Position numbers and translations under genes: made by a program. The notes under the pieces are model-generated. The model had not been told where the DNA came from. It worked only from the letters and a program-made list of their open reading frames with translations, and did not search any database. A DNA stretch of 6,643 nucleotides from Bacteroidales bacterium UBA1722 (GTDB taxonomy: Bacteria > Bacteroidota > Bacteroidia > Bacteroidales > UBA932): positions 573-7,215 of the forward strand of contig DCIQ01000143.1 of assembly GCA_002317435.1 (NCBI GenBank), written 5' to 3'. This document shows positions 1 through 6,643 of the stretch, in pieces. How positions within the stretch are numbered: the first letter of the stretch is position 1; each line of letters opens with the position of its first letter.

Positions 1-773
1 AGCTTGTCCATCAGTATGTCTATGAGGGCTTTCTGGAAAGAGGCGCAGATGTCGGGCATATTGCTCTTTATGAATTCGGGATCTTCCTTTATCCTGTCTC
101 TCAAGAAGTAGAGCAGGGAAGTCTTGATGCCGCTGAAACTGTAGTCCAGACCGGGTATGTGGGGCTTGGCGAATTGGAATCGGGAGGCATCCCCCTCCTT
201 CGCAAGACGGTCTATGACCGGTCCTCCCGGGTATCCCAGATCCATGATTTTCGCGCATTTGTCGAAGGCTTCTCCGACGGCGTCGTCTATGGTATGTCCC
301 AGCACTTCGAATTTCAGATAGTCGTCCACCCTGACTATCTGGGAATGTCCTCCGCTGACCAGAAGGGCGAGGAACGGAAACTCCGGAACGGGTTTTTCGT
401 GCCCTTCCTGCCGGATGAAATGGGAGAGGATGTGTCCCTGAAGGTGGTTCACTTCGATGAGCGGCTTCCCGATGGACAGTGCGAAGCCCTTCGCGAACGA
501 CGTTCCCACCAGAAGGCTTCCCAGCAGTCCCGGTCCTCTGGTGTATGCGATGGCATCTATGTCACCTTTTTCTATGCCGGCATCCGCCATGGCCTGTGAG
601 ACGACAGGGAGGATATTCTGCTGATGGGCCCTGGACGCCAGTTCCGGGATGACCCCTCCGTACCGGCGGTGGACATCTTGGGACGCCATGACGTTACATA
701 GCATATACTCGTCTTTCAGCACTGCCGCCGACGTGTCGTCGCACGAGGATTCGATTCCTAAAATTATCGCCAT
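1..773 (-). CDS. tsaD: tRNA N6-adenosine threonylcarbamoyltransferase TsaD (C-terminus cut by window edge)
   Basis: TsaD transfers the threonylcarbamoyl group from threonylcarbamoyl-AMP to A37 of tRNAs that read ANN codons, working in the cytosol with TsaB and TsaE. I translated the minus strand from the ATG at 773-771 and found 257 uninterrupted codons with the Kae1/TsaD signatures in order: MAIILGIESSCDDTSAAV at the N-terminus, YGGVIPELASRAHQQN at about 38-53, RGPGLLGSL at 79-87, the metal-binding NHLQGH with H110 and H114, the nucleotide-binding loop LVSGGHSQIV at 138-147, and TIDDAVGEAFDK at 161-172. The family is usually about 335-345 residues, so roughly 80 C-terminal residues, including the late Asp metal ligand, lie outside the window. 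The start is well placed because family members begin two to four residues before the ILGIESSCD strand. The leader has no clear Shine-Dalgarno sequence and is AT-rich, which is common in Bacteroidota. The gene is divergent from tamB across a 74-bp gap. Identification is near certain. Confidence 0.97.
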   Translation of the reverse strand, partial: MAIILGIESSCDDTSAAVLKDEYMLCNVMASQDVHRRYGGVIPELASRAHQQNILPVVSQAMADAGIEKGDIDAIAYTRGPGLLGSLLVGTSFAKGFALSIGKPLIEVNHLQGHILSHFIRQEGHEKPVPEFPFLALLVSGGHSQIVRVDDYLKFEVLGHTIDDAVGEAFDKCAKIMDLGYPGGPVIDRLAKEGDASRFQFAKPHIPGLDYSFSGIKTSLLYFLRDRIKEDPEFIKSNMPDICASFQKALIDILMDK

Positions 774-794
774 TTCAAATACGTTTTGGACGCG

Positions 795-802
795 CAAAAA
801 TA
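795..802 (-). promoter_or_regulatory. Candidate -7 element for tsaD
   Basis: Read on the minus strand this is TATTTTTG, a full match to the Bacteroidota primary-sigma -7 consensus TAnnTTTG. It lies 21 bases upstream of the tsaD ATG, giving a short leader of roughly 15 bases. No TTG/TTTG -33 element is visible at the expected 19-21 base spacing (about 822-826), so the call rests on the -7 match and its position only. Confidence 0.45.
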
Positions 803-810
803 CATAAAAA

Positions 811-828
811 GACTTAATTTTGTAAGTC
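811..828. repeat. Perfect 6-bp inverted repeat over the divergent promoters
   Basis: GACTTA at 811-816 and TAAGTC at 823-828 are exact reverse complements, separated by six bases (ATTTTG). The repeat covers the candidate rightward -7 element and falls where the -33 region of the leftward promoter should be. An operator for a dimeric regulator is one reading. A weak RNA hairpin is unlikely to matter, because the transcript should start at or beyond the right arm. Short repeats of this size also arise by chance. Confidence 0.4.
815..822 (+). promoter_or_regulatory. Candidate -7 element for the tamB operon
   Basis: TAATTTTG matches the Bacteroidota -7 consensus TAnnTTTG and ends 25 bases before the tamB ATG, a typical distance with a leader of about 20 bases. 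The nearest TTTG upstream is at 785-788, with a 26-base spacer, longer than the usual 19-21, so a good -33 element is lacking. The element sits inside the inverted repeat at 811-828. Confidence 0.45.
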
Positions 829-847
829 CATAAGAGGTTCGGAACAA

Positions 848-3800
848 ATGGTGAATAAGAAGAAAATCATCTTGGCGGTTCTTCAGGGGCTGTTCCTGCT
901 CCTGATACTGATTCCCCTCTTTTTTGTCGTGATTTTTCAGATTCCGGCTGTTCAGACCCGGGCGGCCCGCGGTGTGGTCTCCCTGCTGGAGAATTCCATA
1001 GAAGGCAGCATGTCGATAGACCGCATATCCGTGGTTCTGTTCAACAGGGTCGTGGCCTATGATATGACCGTTACCGGAGACGGAGGCGAAGGGGTGTGGG
1101 GGGACGGGGATACCACGTCCTATTATAATCCGGGAGATACGCTTGCCCACGTGGGCAAACTGTCCGTCACGTTTTCGCCGTTCGACCTTCTCGGCGGAGA
1201 TCTCCGTGTCCGTCGCGTAGTAGTGTCAGGTGCCAGTTTCCGTCTGCTTACAGAGGCCCCGGACCGGATGACCAATCTTTTCAGAATTTTTCGTCTCCGC
1301 CCCCCGGATATCGCATCGGAGAGACCGAAAGGGAATATTCCCGACCTGTCCGCGGACGATGTCCGTCTGGAAAATTCCTCCCTCCGCGTTTCGAATCCAT
1401 TCTCGGCGGGAGTCGTGCAGAATGGGGCGGAACTGATGAACTACCGGGATATAGTCGTCAGGAATATAACAGGCCGTTTTTCGAATCTGAAGACCCGTGA
1501 CGGCATTCTTACCTGCAATATAAATTCTCTCTCCGCGATCGAGAGGAGCGGCGCCGACCTGAGGATGCTGACAGGAAAATTCTATTTGGGACCGCAGGAG
1601 GCCGGGATGGACGATATGTTCCTGCAGGAGGGGGACGGCACTTTCCTGAGGGCAAGCCACCTGTCATTTCATTATGGAGACCAGAAGAACCTGGAGGATT
1701 GGGTGAACAAGGTGGTGATGGACGTTACGTTCACCGGCACCGAGTTCGAGTTCCATACCATCAGGCATTATACCCCTGCGATGGCCGGGAACCATCTGAA
1801 ACTGGTGCTGGACGGCAGGGTGACCGGCACGGTGGCGGATATTCATGCGGACCATCTCCATGTTTCTCTGCCTGACGGCAATACCGGCGTCGATTTGAAT
1901 CTGGAACTGTGCGGCATCCCGGACATGCCGAACACCACCATCTCCGGGACTGTCTCGGGGGTGACCGCCACGATGCCGGACGTGGTCACCATAGCGTCCG
2001 ATTGGAGCGGCAATCCCCGGAGGAAGGAACTGGAGAAACTGGCTGTCGGAGAAATGGCACGTTACCGTGCGGATATCGGCGGCCCTTTCAGGAATATGCA
2101 CGTAAGGGGAGACATGCACGTGGCCGGAGGCACTTTTACCCATGACGTGCATCTGCACATGTTCGCTTCGGAGTCCATCTCTGTGGACGGGACCGCCGCC
2201 GTCTCGAATGTCGATCTCTCCCGCATCACCGGTGTGAAAACGCTTGGCCCGGCGGACGTGAAGATGGGAGGTTCGTTATCCGTTTCTATTGCCGGAGGCA
2301 ATACCGTCACACTCGATTCCCTCGCGGTGGACGGGCTGGAGGTCAACGGATACCGGTTTTCGGATATTCTGGCCCGGGGGAAGATGAAGGATGGTGTCGC
2401 GGACCTGCGGGTGGTGAGCCACGACGATGCATTGGAGCTGCTGGCTCATCTGCAGGCGGATTTCACGGATGGACAGGGCTGGAAGAATATCGGGATGTTC
2501 TTTCAGGTACCGTATGCTGATCTGGAGAAGATGCATCTGGTGTCCGGAGGGGGGATTTCCAGAATAGAGGATGTCTGGGGGAATGCCCGGATGAACGTCA
2601 GGAGCTTGCGGGATATCTTCGGAGAGGTGCGCCTTCGTGGTCTTTCATATATGAATGACAGGGGGAAATATGTGTTGGATACTCTGTTTCTGGCATCGGA
2701 CATCCGGGACGGACGATATCTTGTGAATCTGAGTACACCTGTCATCAGCGGGAACTATGTCGGGGAAGACCCTGTGGCTGAGGCTGTAGCCCGGATGAAA
2801 GACCTCCTGCTGAAGAATCAGTTCGATGACGTTTTCCCGTCTGCCGGGCATAATCCGGGGGTTCTGGACGGGCCAGGGAACGATTCCCTCATCCTCCATA
2901 TCCACACTCCGCAGGAATTTACCGATATCCTCTCTCCAGGTCTGTTCGTTTCGCAGAATACTTCAGTGACGTTCTCCCTTCGGGAAGATGACCGTTTCGA
3001 TATGGATTTCACCTCATCCAGACTGGCCAAGAATCAGAACTATCTGAGAAACGTGGATGTCAGGATAGACAATCCGGATTCGCTCCTCCGTGTCAGGTTC
3101 ACCTGTCCGGAGATAAATTTCGGCGGACTCAACCTGACGGGGAATACTCTGGATCTGGAATCACTCGGGGGTATCATCCGTATGGAATACCTTTTCAATA
3201 ACGCAGGGGCATCCACCAGAACCGAGATGGAATTTTCGTCGAATGTCTTTTTCAGCCGGAATGCCGGAAATGAGCTTCAGACCAATATTTTCATAAATGA
3301 GTCGGATTGTTTCCTGAACGGGATGAAGTGGCATATCCCGGCTTCGGATGTCATAATCGGCAAGAAATATCTGTCATCAGATGGTTTCCGACTCTATAAT
3401 GACGGGCAGGAAATATCGCTTCAGGGGGTCGTTTCGGAAAATCCCGAGGACGAGATGAAGCTCCGGCTGGACCGGTTCGATATAAGCATGATGGATATAT
3501 TCCTGAGGAACAAGCTGAACCTCGGAGGAGATTTTACAGGTGACATGACTGTCCGGGACCTTTACGGGATAGCGAATATCCTGATGGACCTGCATGGAGA
3601 CAACGTGCTTTTCCACAAGAATGAGGTGGGACAGCTGGATATCAGAAGCAAGTGGGATCCCAGGCAGGAGAGGATACTCCTGATATTGAACAACAAGTTC
3701 AGGGATATGAATCCGCTGAATATTTCCGGCTACTATCATCCTGCCGACAGGTACCTCTTCATGAACTTGTCCCTTCGCGATCTGGCACTGACATATATTA

Positions 3801-5413
3801 ACCCGTTCCTCGGGAATGTGGTCAATGTAACGGGAGGTACCATATCCGGTGACATCTCCCTTCAGGGCCCCATCGACGATCTTGTAATCACCAACGAAGA
3901 TACCCGTTTCGTGAACCTGTCCTTCAGTCCGGTATTCACCAAAGTGCCTTATGTGATGAACGGAAGGATGGATTTTACGGAGAATGTGATAACTTTTCGA
4001 GATATCGTCGTAACGGACAGAAATGACCATTCCGCCCATTTGAACGGTTCCATCAGCCATAACTTCTTCAAGGATATGAATATGGACCTGTCGCTGTCGT
4101 TCAGGGACTTCGACTTGCTCGATACCAGAGAGCGCGATTTACCCGCATTCTACGGCAAGGTGACCGGGAACGGGTATGTGACCGTGAAAGGTCCTTTGGA
4201 GAATCTGGAACTGTCGGCCCTCTTCGAAAACGGTATCGGCACCAATGTCCATATCCCTTTGTCGAACGCCTATTCGGCCTCTGTCAGGAATCTGCTTTCC
4301 TTTAAGAATTATGAAGTGGTAGAGGTGGACCCGTACGAACAGTTCCTGAACAGAATGCGGCACAAGGAGAAGTCAAATTCGTTGTTTACGGTTTACGCAC
4401 ACGCCAGACTGAACGATGACGCCCTGATAAGTGTGGATATCGACAAGAGTATGGGCAATGTGATAAACTGCCGCGGGGCGGGGAATGTGGAACTGTATCT
4501 TAACCCTTCCAATTCCACGCTGGATGTCCGCGGTGACTATGTGCTTTCCGGAGGGGACGTGCATTATTCGGTGGCCGGGCTGCTGAACAAGAATTTCACT
4601 TTGGATGACGGCGGGACGATTAAATTCAACGGTCCCGTCAGCAGTACCACGTTGAACCTCGGGGCGACATATCGCACCAAGGCCTCCGTCTCCACTCTGC
4701 TTGCGGATACCACCTCGGTAGGTACCAGACAGACGGTGCTCTGCGGGGTGAAGGTAAGGGGACCTCTCGCGAATCCGAGAATCTCTTTTTCCATCGATAT
4801 TCCCGATCTGGAGCCCATGACGAAAGGACGTGTGGAGACAGCACTCTCTTCCGAGGCCAAGATGCAGCAGCAGTTCATGTCCCTGATGGTTACCGGAGGG
4901 TTTATGCCTGACCGGCAATCCGGAGTGGAGAACAGCAATTCCATCCTCTATTCCAATGCGGGGGAGATGGTGGCCAATCAGGTGAACAACATATTCCGTT
5001 CTCTGGACATACCTCTGGATATGGGACTGAATTATCATAAGGGAAACAGGAGGGATATGATAGACGTGAACCTTTCTTATCAGGCCTTCAACAACAGGCT
5101 TGTGCTGAACGGGAGCGTAGGGAACAGCCAGACTTCCGCGAACTGGGGCGGTAATTTCGAGGCGGAACTGAAGCTGGACAGACTGGGCAAATTCCGCCTC
5201 TCCCTCTTCACCAAGGCCCCCGACCAGTATAAGAATATCCTCGACAACTCCCAGAGGACAGGATTCGGATTCGCTTTCCAGAGTGATTTCAACCGGTTCG
5301 TGGAGGTGTTTCTCGGAAGACGCAAGAAAGAAGAATACGAAAGAAAACTTATGGAAGAGGCGGAAAGGGAACTCCTTCTGGAGTCCGGACAGATGCCTCA
5401 GGAAGAAAAATGA
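848..5413 (+). CDS. tamB: Translocation/assembly module TamB-family protein (AsmA/DUF490-like, RDD/bridge-like superfamily)
   Basis: TamB proteins are anchored in the inner membrane and span the periplasm as a long beta-taco groove. In Proteobacteria they work with TamA on outer-membrane protein assembly and on phospholipid transport; in Bacteroidota the partner is the TamA-like lipoprotein TamL. This 1521-residue protein has a basic N-terminus (KKK at 4-6), one hydrophobic segment at about 7-30, then a periplasmic body that looks rich in beta strands. An N-terminal AsmA-like region contains an ERSG segment near residue 232, a landmark I associate with Bacteroidota TamB. The C-terminal TamB domain spans about 1060-1490. 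It includes LDDGGTIKFNGPVSSTTLNL (about 1252-1271) followed by GATYRTKASV, then VRGPLANPRISFSIDIPD, the QQQFMSLMVTGGFMP stretch and a final strand GNFEAELKLDRLGKFRLSLF. A charged tail of about 25 residues follows. It is somewhat longer than the E. coli protein (1259 residues) and within the range usual for Bacteroidota. The ATG at 848 is preceded by AGAGG at 833-837; the adjacent GTG at 851 is less likely. No TamA/TamL gene is visible here. The family call is very secure; the cargo is not known. Confidence 0.95.
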   Translation: MVNKKKIILAVLQGLFLLLILIPLFFVVIFQIPAVQTRAARGVVSLLENSIEGSMSIDRISVVLFNRVVAYDMTVTGDGGEGVWGDGDTTSYYNPGDTLAHVGKLSVTFSPFDLLGGDLRVRRVVVSGASFRLLTEAPDRMTNLFRIFRLRPPDIASERPKGNIPDLSADDVRLENSSLRVSNPFSAGVVQNGAELMNYRDIVVRNITGRFSNLKTRDGILTCNINSLSAIERSGADLRMLTGKFYLGPQEAGMDDMFLQEGDGTFLRASHLSFHYGDQKNLEDWVNKVVMDVTFTGTEFEFHTIRHYTPAMAGNHLKLVLDGRVTGTVADIHADHLHVSLPDGNTGVDLNLELCGIPDMPNTTISGTVSGVTATMPDVVTIASDWSGNPRRKELEKLAVGEMARYRADIGGPFRNMHVRGDMHVAGGTFTHDVHLHMFASESISVDGTAAVSNVDLSRITGVKTLGPADVKMGGSLSVSIAGGNTVTLDSLAVDGLEVNGYRFSDILARGKMKDGVADLRVVSHDDALELLAHLQADFTDGQGWKNIGMFFQVPYADLEKMHLVSGGGISRIEDVWGNARMNVRSLRDIFGEVRLRGLSYMNDRGKYVLDTLFLASDIRDGRYLVNLSTPVISGNYVGEDPVAEAVARMKDLLLKNQFDDVFPSAGHNPGVLDGPGNDSLILHIHTPQEFTDILSPGLFVSQNTSVTFSLREDDRFDMDFTSSRLAKNQNYLRNVDVRIDNPDSLLRVRFTCPEINFGGLNLTGNTLDLESLGGIIRMEYLFNNAGASTRTEMEFSSNVFFSRNAGNELQTNIFINESDCFLNGMKWHIPASDVIIGKKYLSSDGFRLYNDGQEISLQGVVSENPEDEMKLRLDRFDISMMDIFLRNKLNLGGDFTGDMTVRDLYGIANILMDLHGDNVLFHKNEVGQLDIRSKWDPRQERILLILNNKFRDMNPLNISGYYHPADRYLFMNLSLRDLALTYINPFLGNVVNVTGGTISGDISLQGPIDDLVITNEDTRFVNLSFSPVFTKVPYVMNGRMDFTENVITFRDIVVTDRNDHSAHLNGSISHNFFKDMNMDLSLSFRDFDLLDTRERDLPAFYGKVTGNGYVTVKGPLENLELSALFENGIGTNVHIPLSNAYSASVRNLLSFKNYEVVEVDPYEQFLNRMRHKEKSNSLFTVYAHARLNDDALISVDIDKSMGNVINCRGAGNVELYLNPSNSTLDVRGDYVLSGGDVHYSVAGLLNKNFTLDDGGTIKFNGPVSSTTLNLGATYRTKASVSTLLADTTSVGTRQTVLCGVKVRGPLANPRISFSIDIPDLEPMTKGRVETALSSEAKMQQQFMSLMVTGGFMPDRQSGVENSNSILYSNAGEMVANQVNNIFRSLDIPLDMGLNYHKGNRRDMIDVNLSYQAFNNRLVLNGSVGNSQTSANWGGNFEAELKLDRLGKFRLSLFTKAPDQYKNILDNSQRTGFGFAFQSDFNRFVEVFLGRRKKEEYERKLMEEAERELLLESGQMPQEEK
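5400..5405 (+). promoter_or_regulatory. Ribosome binding site inside the tamB end
   Basis: AGGAAG lies four bases before the ATG of the downstream gene, within the last codons of tamB. It supports the ATG at 5410 as the true start. Together with the ATGA stop/start overlap it fits translational coupling, with terminating tamB ribosomes re-initiating on the flavoprotein gene. Confidence 0.5.
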
Positions 5414-6643
5414 AGGAAGTGGAGATATCATATCCGGCTCAGTCGAAACCCGATGAACCGGCGTTGAAAGCCCTTTGTGCCGGAGCCATGGGAGTCCGGA
5501 AAGAGAACGTGGCATCGGTGTCGGTGCTCAAGCGCTCCCTGGATGCCAGAGGCAGGCAGATAGTTTACCGGTGCAGGGTACAGGTATATCTGAAAGGAGA
5601 GCAGTCGTCTGACGATTTCGTGCTGAAGGAATATAGGGATGTCTCCCATGCACCGGAAGTGGTGATAGTGGGGGCGGGACCGGCCGGTCTGTTCGCTGCC
5701 TTGAAATCGCTTCAGGAAGGACTGCGTCCGATAATAGTGGAAAGAGGGGAGGATGTGCACCGGAGGAAATATGATATAGCCGCCATCTCCCGCGAAGGGA
5801 AAGTGAATCCCGACTCGAACTACTGCTTCGGAGAGGGAGGTGCGGGTGCCTTTTCTGACGGAAAACTGTATACCCGTTCGAACAAGCGGGGGGATGTCCG
5901 TGAAGTGTTGCATCAACTGGTGCTTTTCGGGGCGGATGACTCCATCCTCACGGATGCCCATCCGCATATAGGCTCCGACTGCCTTCCGCGGATTATGGAA
6001 AACATTCGCCGGTGCATAGAGGAGCACGGGGGGGAATACCGTTTTTCGACCCGGGTGACTGCCATTGAACCTGTCGGGGACGGGTGGAAGGTCTCTTGCG
6101 TGAATACGCACGGGACGGGAGCGGAGGAGACTATTGCCGCAGGCAGGATAATACTCGCCTGCGGACACTCCGCCACCGACATATATGCCCTGTTCGCCCG
6201 TAACGGGTGGGAACTGCAGGCCAAGGGGTTCGCATTGGGGGTGCGGGCCGAGCATCCGCAGAACCTCATAAATGATATCCAGTATCACGGGCGCTATGCT
6301 CCCTACCTGCCGGCTGCAGAGTATTCGCTGGTGAGTCAGGTGGACGGGCGCGGAGTGTTCAGTTTCTGCATGTGTCCCGGGGGGATTCTGGTCCCTTCCG
6401 CCACCAGGCCGGGGACGGTGGTGCTGAACGGAATGTCCAATTCGCGGCGCAACAGTCCCAGGGCGAATGCCGGGATAGTGGTTTCCGTGGAACCCGAAGA
6501 TATAGACGGCATGGTCTTCGGCGGTGACTCACATCTCGGGGATGCCCTTTCCGGGCGTACCTCCGCGGAGGTGGCTTCTGCCATCAGGATGCTTCAGTTT
6601 CAGGAATCTGTGGAGAGGAGGGCCTTCGAAGCCACTCTCTCGC
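5410..6643 (+). CDS. Predicted FAD/NAD(P)-dependent dehydrogenase, COG2509-like (C-terminus cut by window edge)
   Basis: A predicted cytosolic flavoprotein of the NAD(P)/FAD-dependent oxidoreductase superfamily, resembling the uncharacterised COG2509 dehydrogenases; substrate and reaction are unknown. My translation gives 411 uninterrupted codons. Residues 1-80 form an N-terminal domain containing KRSLDARGR (41-49). A Rossmann dinucleotide-binding motif follows, VIVGAGPAGL at 85-94, with E111 ending strand two (IIVERG). Next come FGEGGAGAFSDGKLYTR at 140-156, LACGHSATDIY at 249-259, the cysteine-bearing FCMCPGG at 319-325 and NGMSNSRRNSPRAN at 340-353. These blocks in this order are what I know of the family. 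Members are usually about 515-540 residues, so roughly 110-130 residues are missing, including the final FAD-contacting part. There is no signal peptide or membrane segment. The start overlaps the tamB stop by four bases (ATGA); a later Met at residue 27 would remove conserved N-terminal sequence and is rejected. Superfamily is very secure, specific family likely, function open. Confidence 0.88.
   Translation, partial: MKEVEISYPAQSKPDEPALKALCAGAMGVRKENVASVSVLKRSLDARGRQIVYRCRVQVYLKGEQSSDDFVLKEYRDVSHAPEVVIVGAGPAGLFAALKSLQEGLRPIIVERGEDVHRRKYDIAAISREGKVNPDSNYCFGEGGAGAFSDGKLYTRSNKRGDVREVLHQLVLFGADDSILTDAHPHIGSDCLPRIMENIRRCIEEHGGEYRFSTRVTAIEPVGDGWKVSCVNTHGTGAEETIAAGRIILACGHSATDIYALFARNGWELQAKGFALGVRAEHPQNLINDIQYHGRYAPYLPAAEYSLVSQVDGRGVFSFCMCPGGILVPSATRPGTVVLNGMSNSRRNSPRANAGIVVSVEPEDIDGMVFGGDSHLGDALSGRTSAEVASAIRMLQFQESVERRAFEATLS

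Noticed and set aside
159..599. Plus-strand open frame of 146 codons opposite tsaD
   Set aside because: Entirely antisense to a strongly conserved part of tsaD, with no domain of its own.
785..788. TTTG as a -33 element for the tamB promoter
   Set aside because: The spacer to the -7 element is 26 bases, well beyond the usual 19-21.
764..1150. Minus-strand open frame of 128 codons spanning the divergent spacer
   Set aside because: It would read through the promoter region and end just inside tsaD in a different frame. Its sequence is the antisense of the TamB membrane segment and resembles no family.
3377..4060. Minus-strand open frame of 227 codons inside tamB
   Set aside because: Fully inside tamB, with a His/Ile/Val-rich translation resembling a reverse-complement shadow and no start-site signals or domain.
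4373..5515. Long minus-strand open frame of 380 codons antisense to the tamB end and the flavoprotein start
   Set aside because: Its translation is rich in His, Arg, Pro and Gly with no recognisable domain. It lies opposite tamB and the flavoprotein gene, which both have clear family signatures. It is a by-product of the GC content and codon use of the true genes.
5428..6288. Minus-strand open frame of 286 codons opposite the flavoprotein gene
   Set aside because: No family motif and low-complexity shadow composition. The plus strand carries the Rossmann and FGEGG motifs over the same bases.
1..6643. CRISPR arrays, insertion sequences, tRNA/rRNA genes, attachment sites or phage-type genes
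   Set aside because: Apart from the 74-bp spacer the window is filled by three intact reading frames of conserved families. I saw no regularly spaced repeats, terminal inverted repeats or transposase motifs.

Overview
This window looks like ordinary core chromosome from a member of the Bacteroidota, most likely the order Bacteroidales. The evidence is the form of TamB (a very long single-pass protein with the Bacteroidota-style C-terminal block), the leaders with weak or no Shine-Dalgarno sequence, and TAnnTTTG-type -7 promoter elements. The DNA is moderately GC-rich, and the coding strand often uses AGG/CGG, ATA, GGA and TCC codons. This fits a gut-type Bacteroidales of moderate GC, but I cannot name a genus from sequence alone.

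Layout: (1) Bases 1-773, minus strand, hold the first 257 codons of tsaD, the tRNA A37 threonylcarbamoyl-transfer enzyme, which runs off the left edge. (2) Bases 774-847 are a 74-bp divergent intergenic region. It carries one -7-like promoter element per direction and a perfect 6-bp inverted repeat (811-828) over the rightward element. (3) Bases 848-5413, plus strand, encode a complete 1521-residue TamB-family envelope protein. (4) From base 5410, plus strand, the start codon overlaps the tamB stop as ATGA. It opens a predicted FAD/NAD(P)-dependent dehydrogenase of the uncharacterised COG2509-like family, cut by the right edge after 411 codons.

The rightward pair is very probably one transcript with translational coupling. 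TamB would span the periplasm and help move material (outer-membrane protein assembly or phospholipid transport) between the membranes. The flavoprotein looks cytosolic and has no known role in that process, so the link may be only genomic packing. tsaD is a housekeeping translation-fidelity gene reading the other way.

Every base is accounted for by these three genes and the short divergent spacer. I see no mobile element, CRISPR array, RNA gene, toxin-antitoxin pair, defence island or sign of recent transfer. I found no clear candidate for a new system. The least understood element is the flavoprotein and its tight coupling to tamB.
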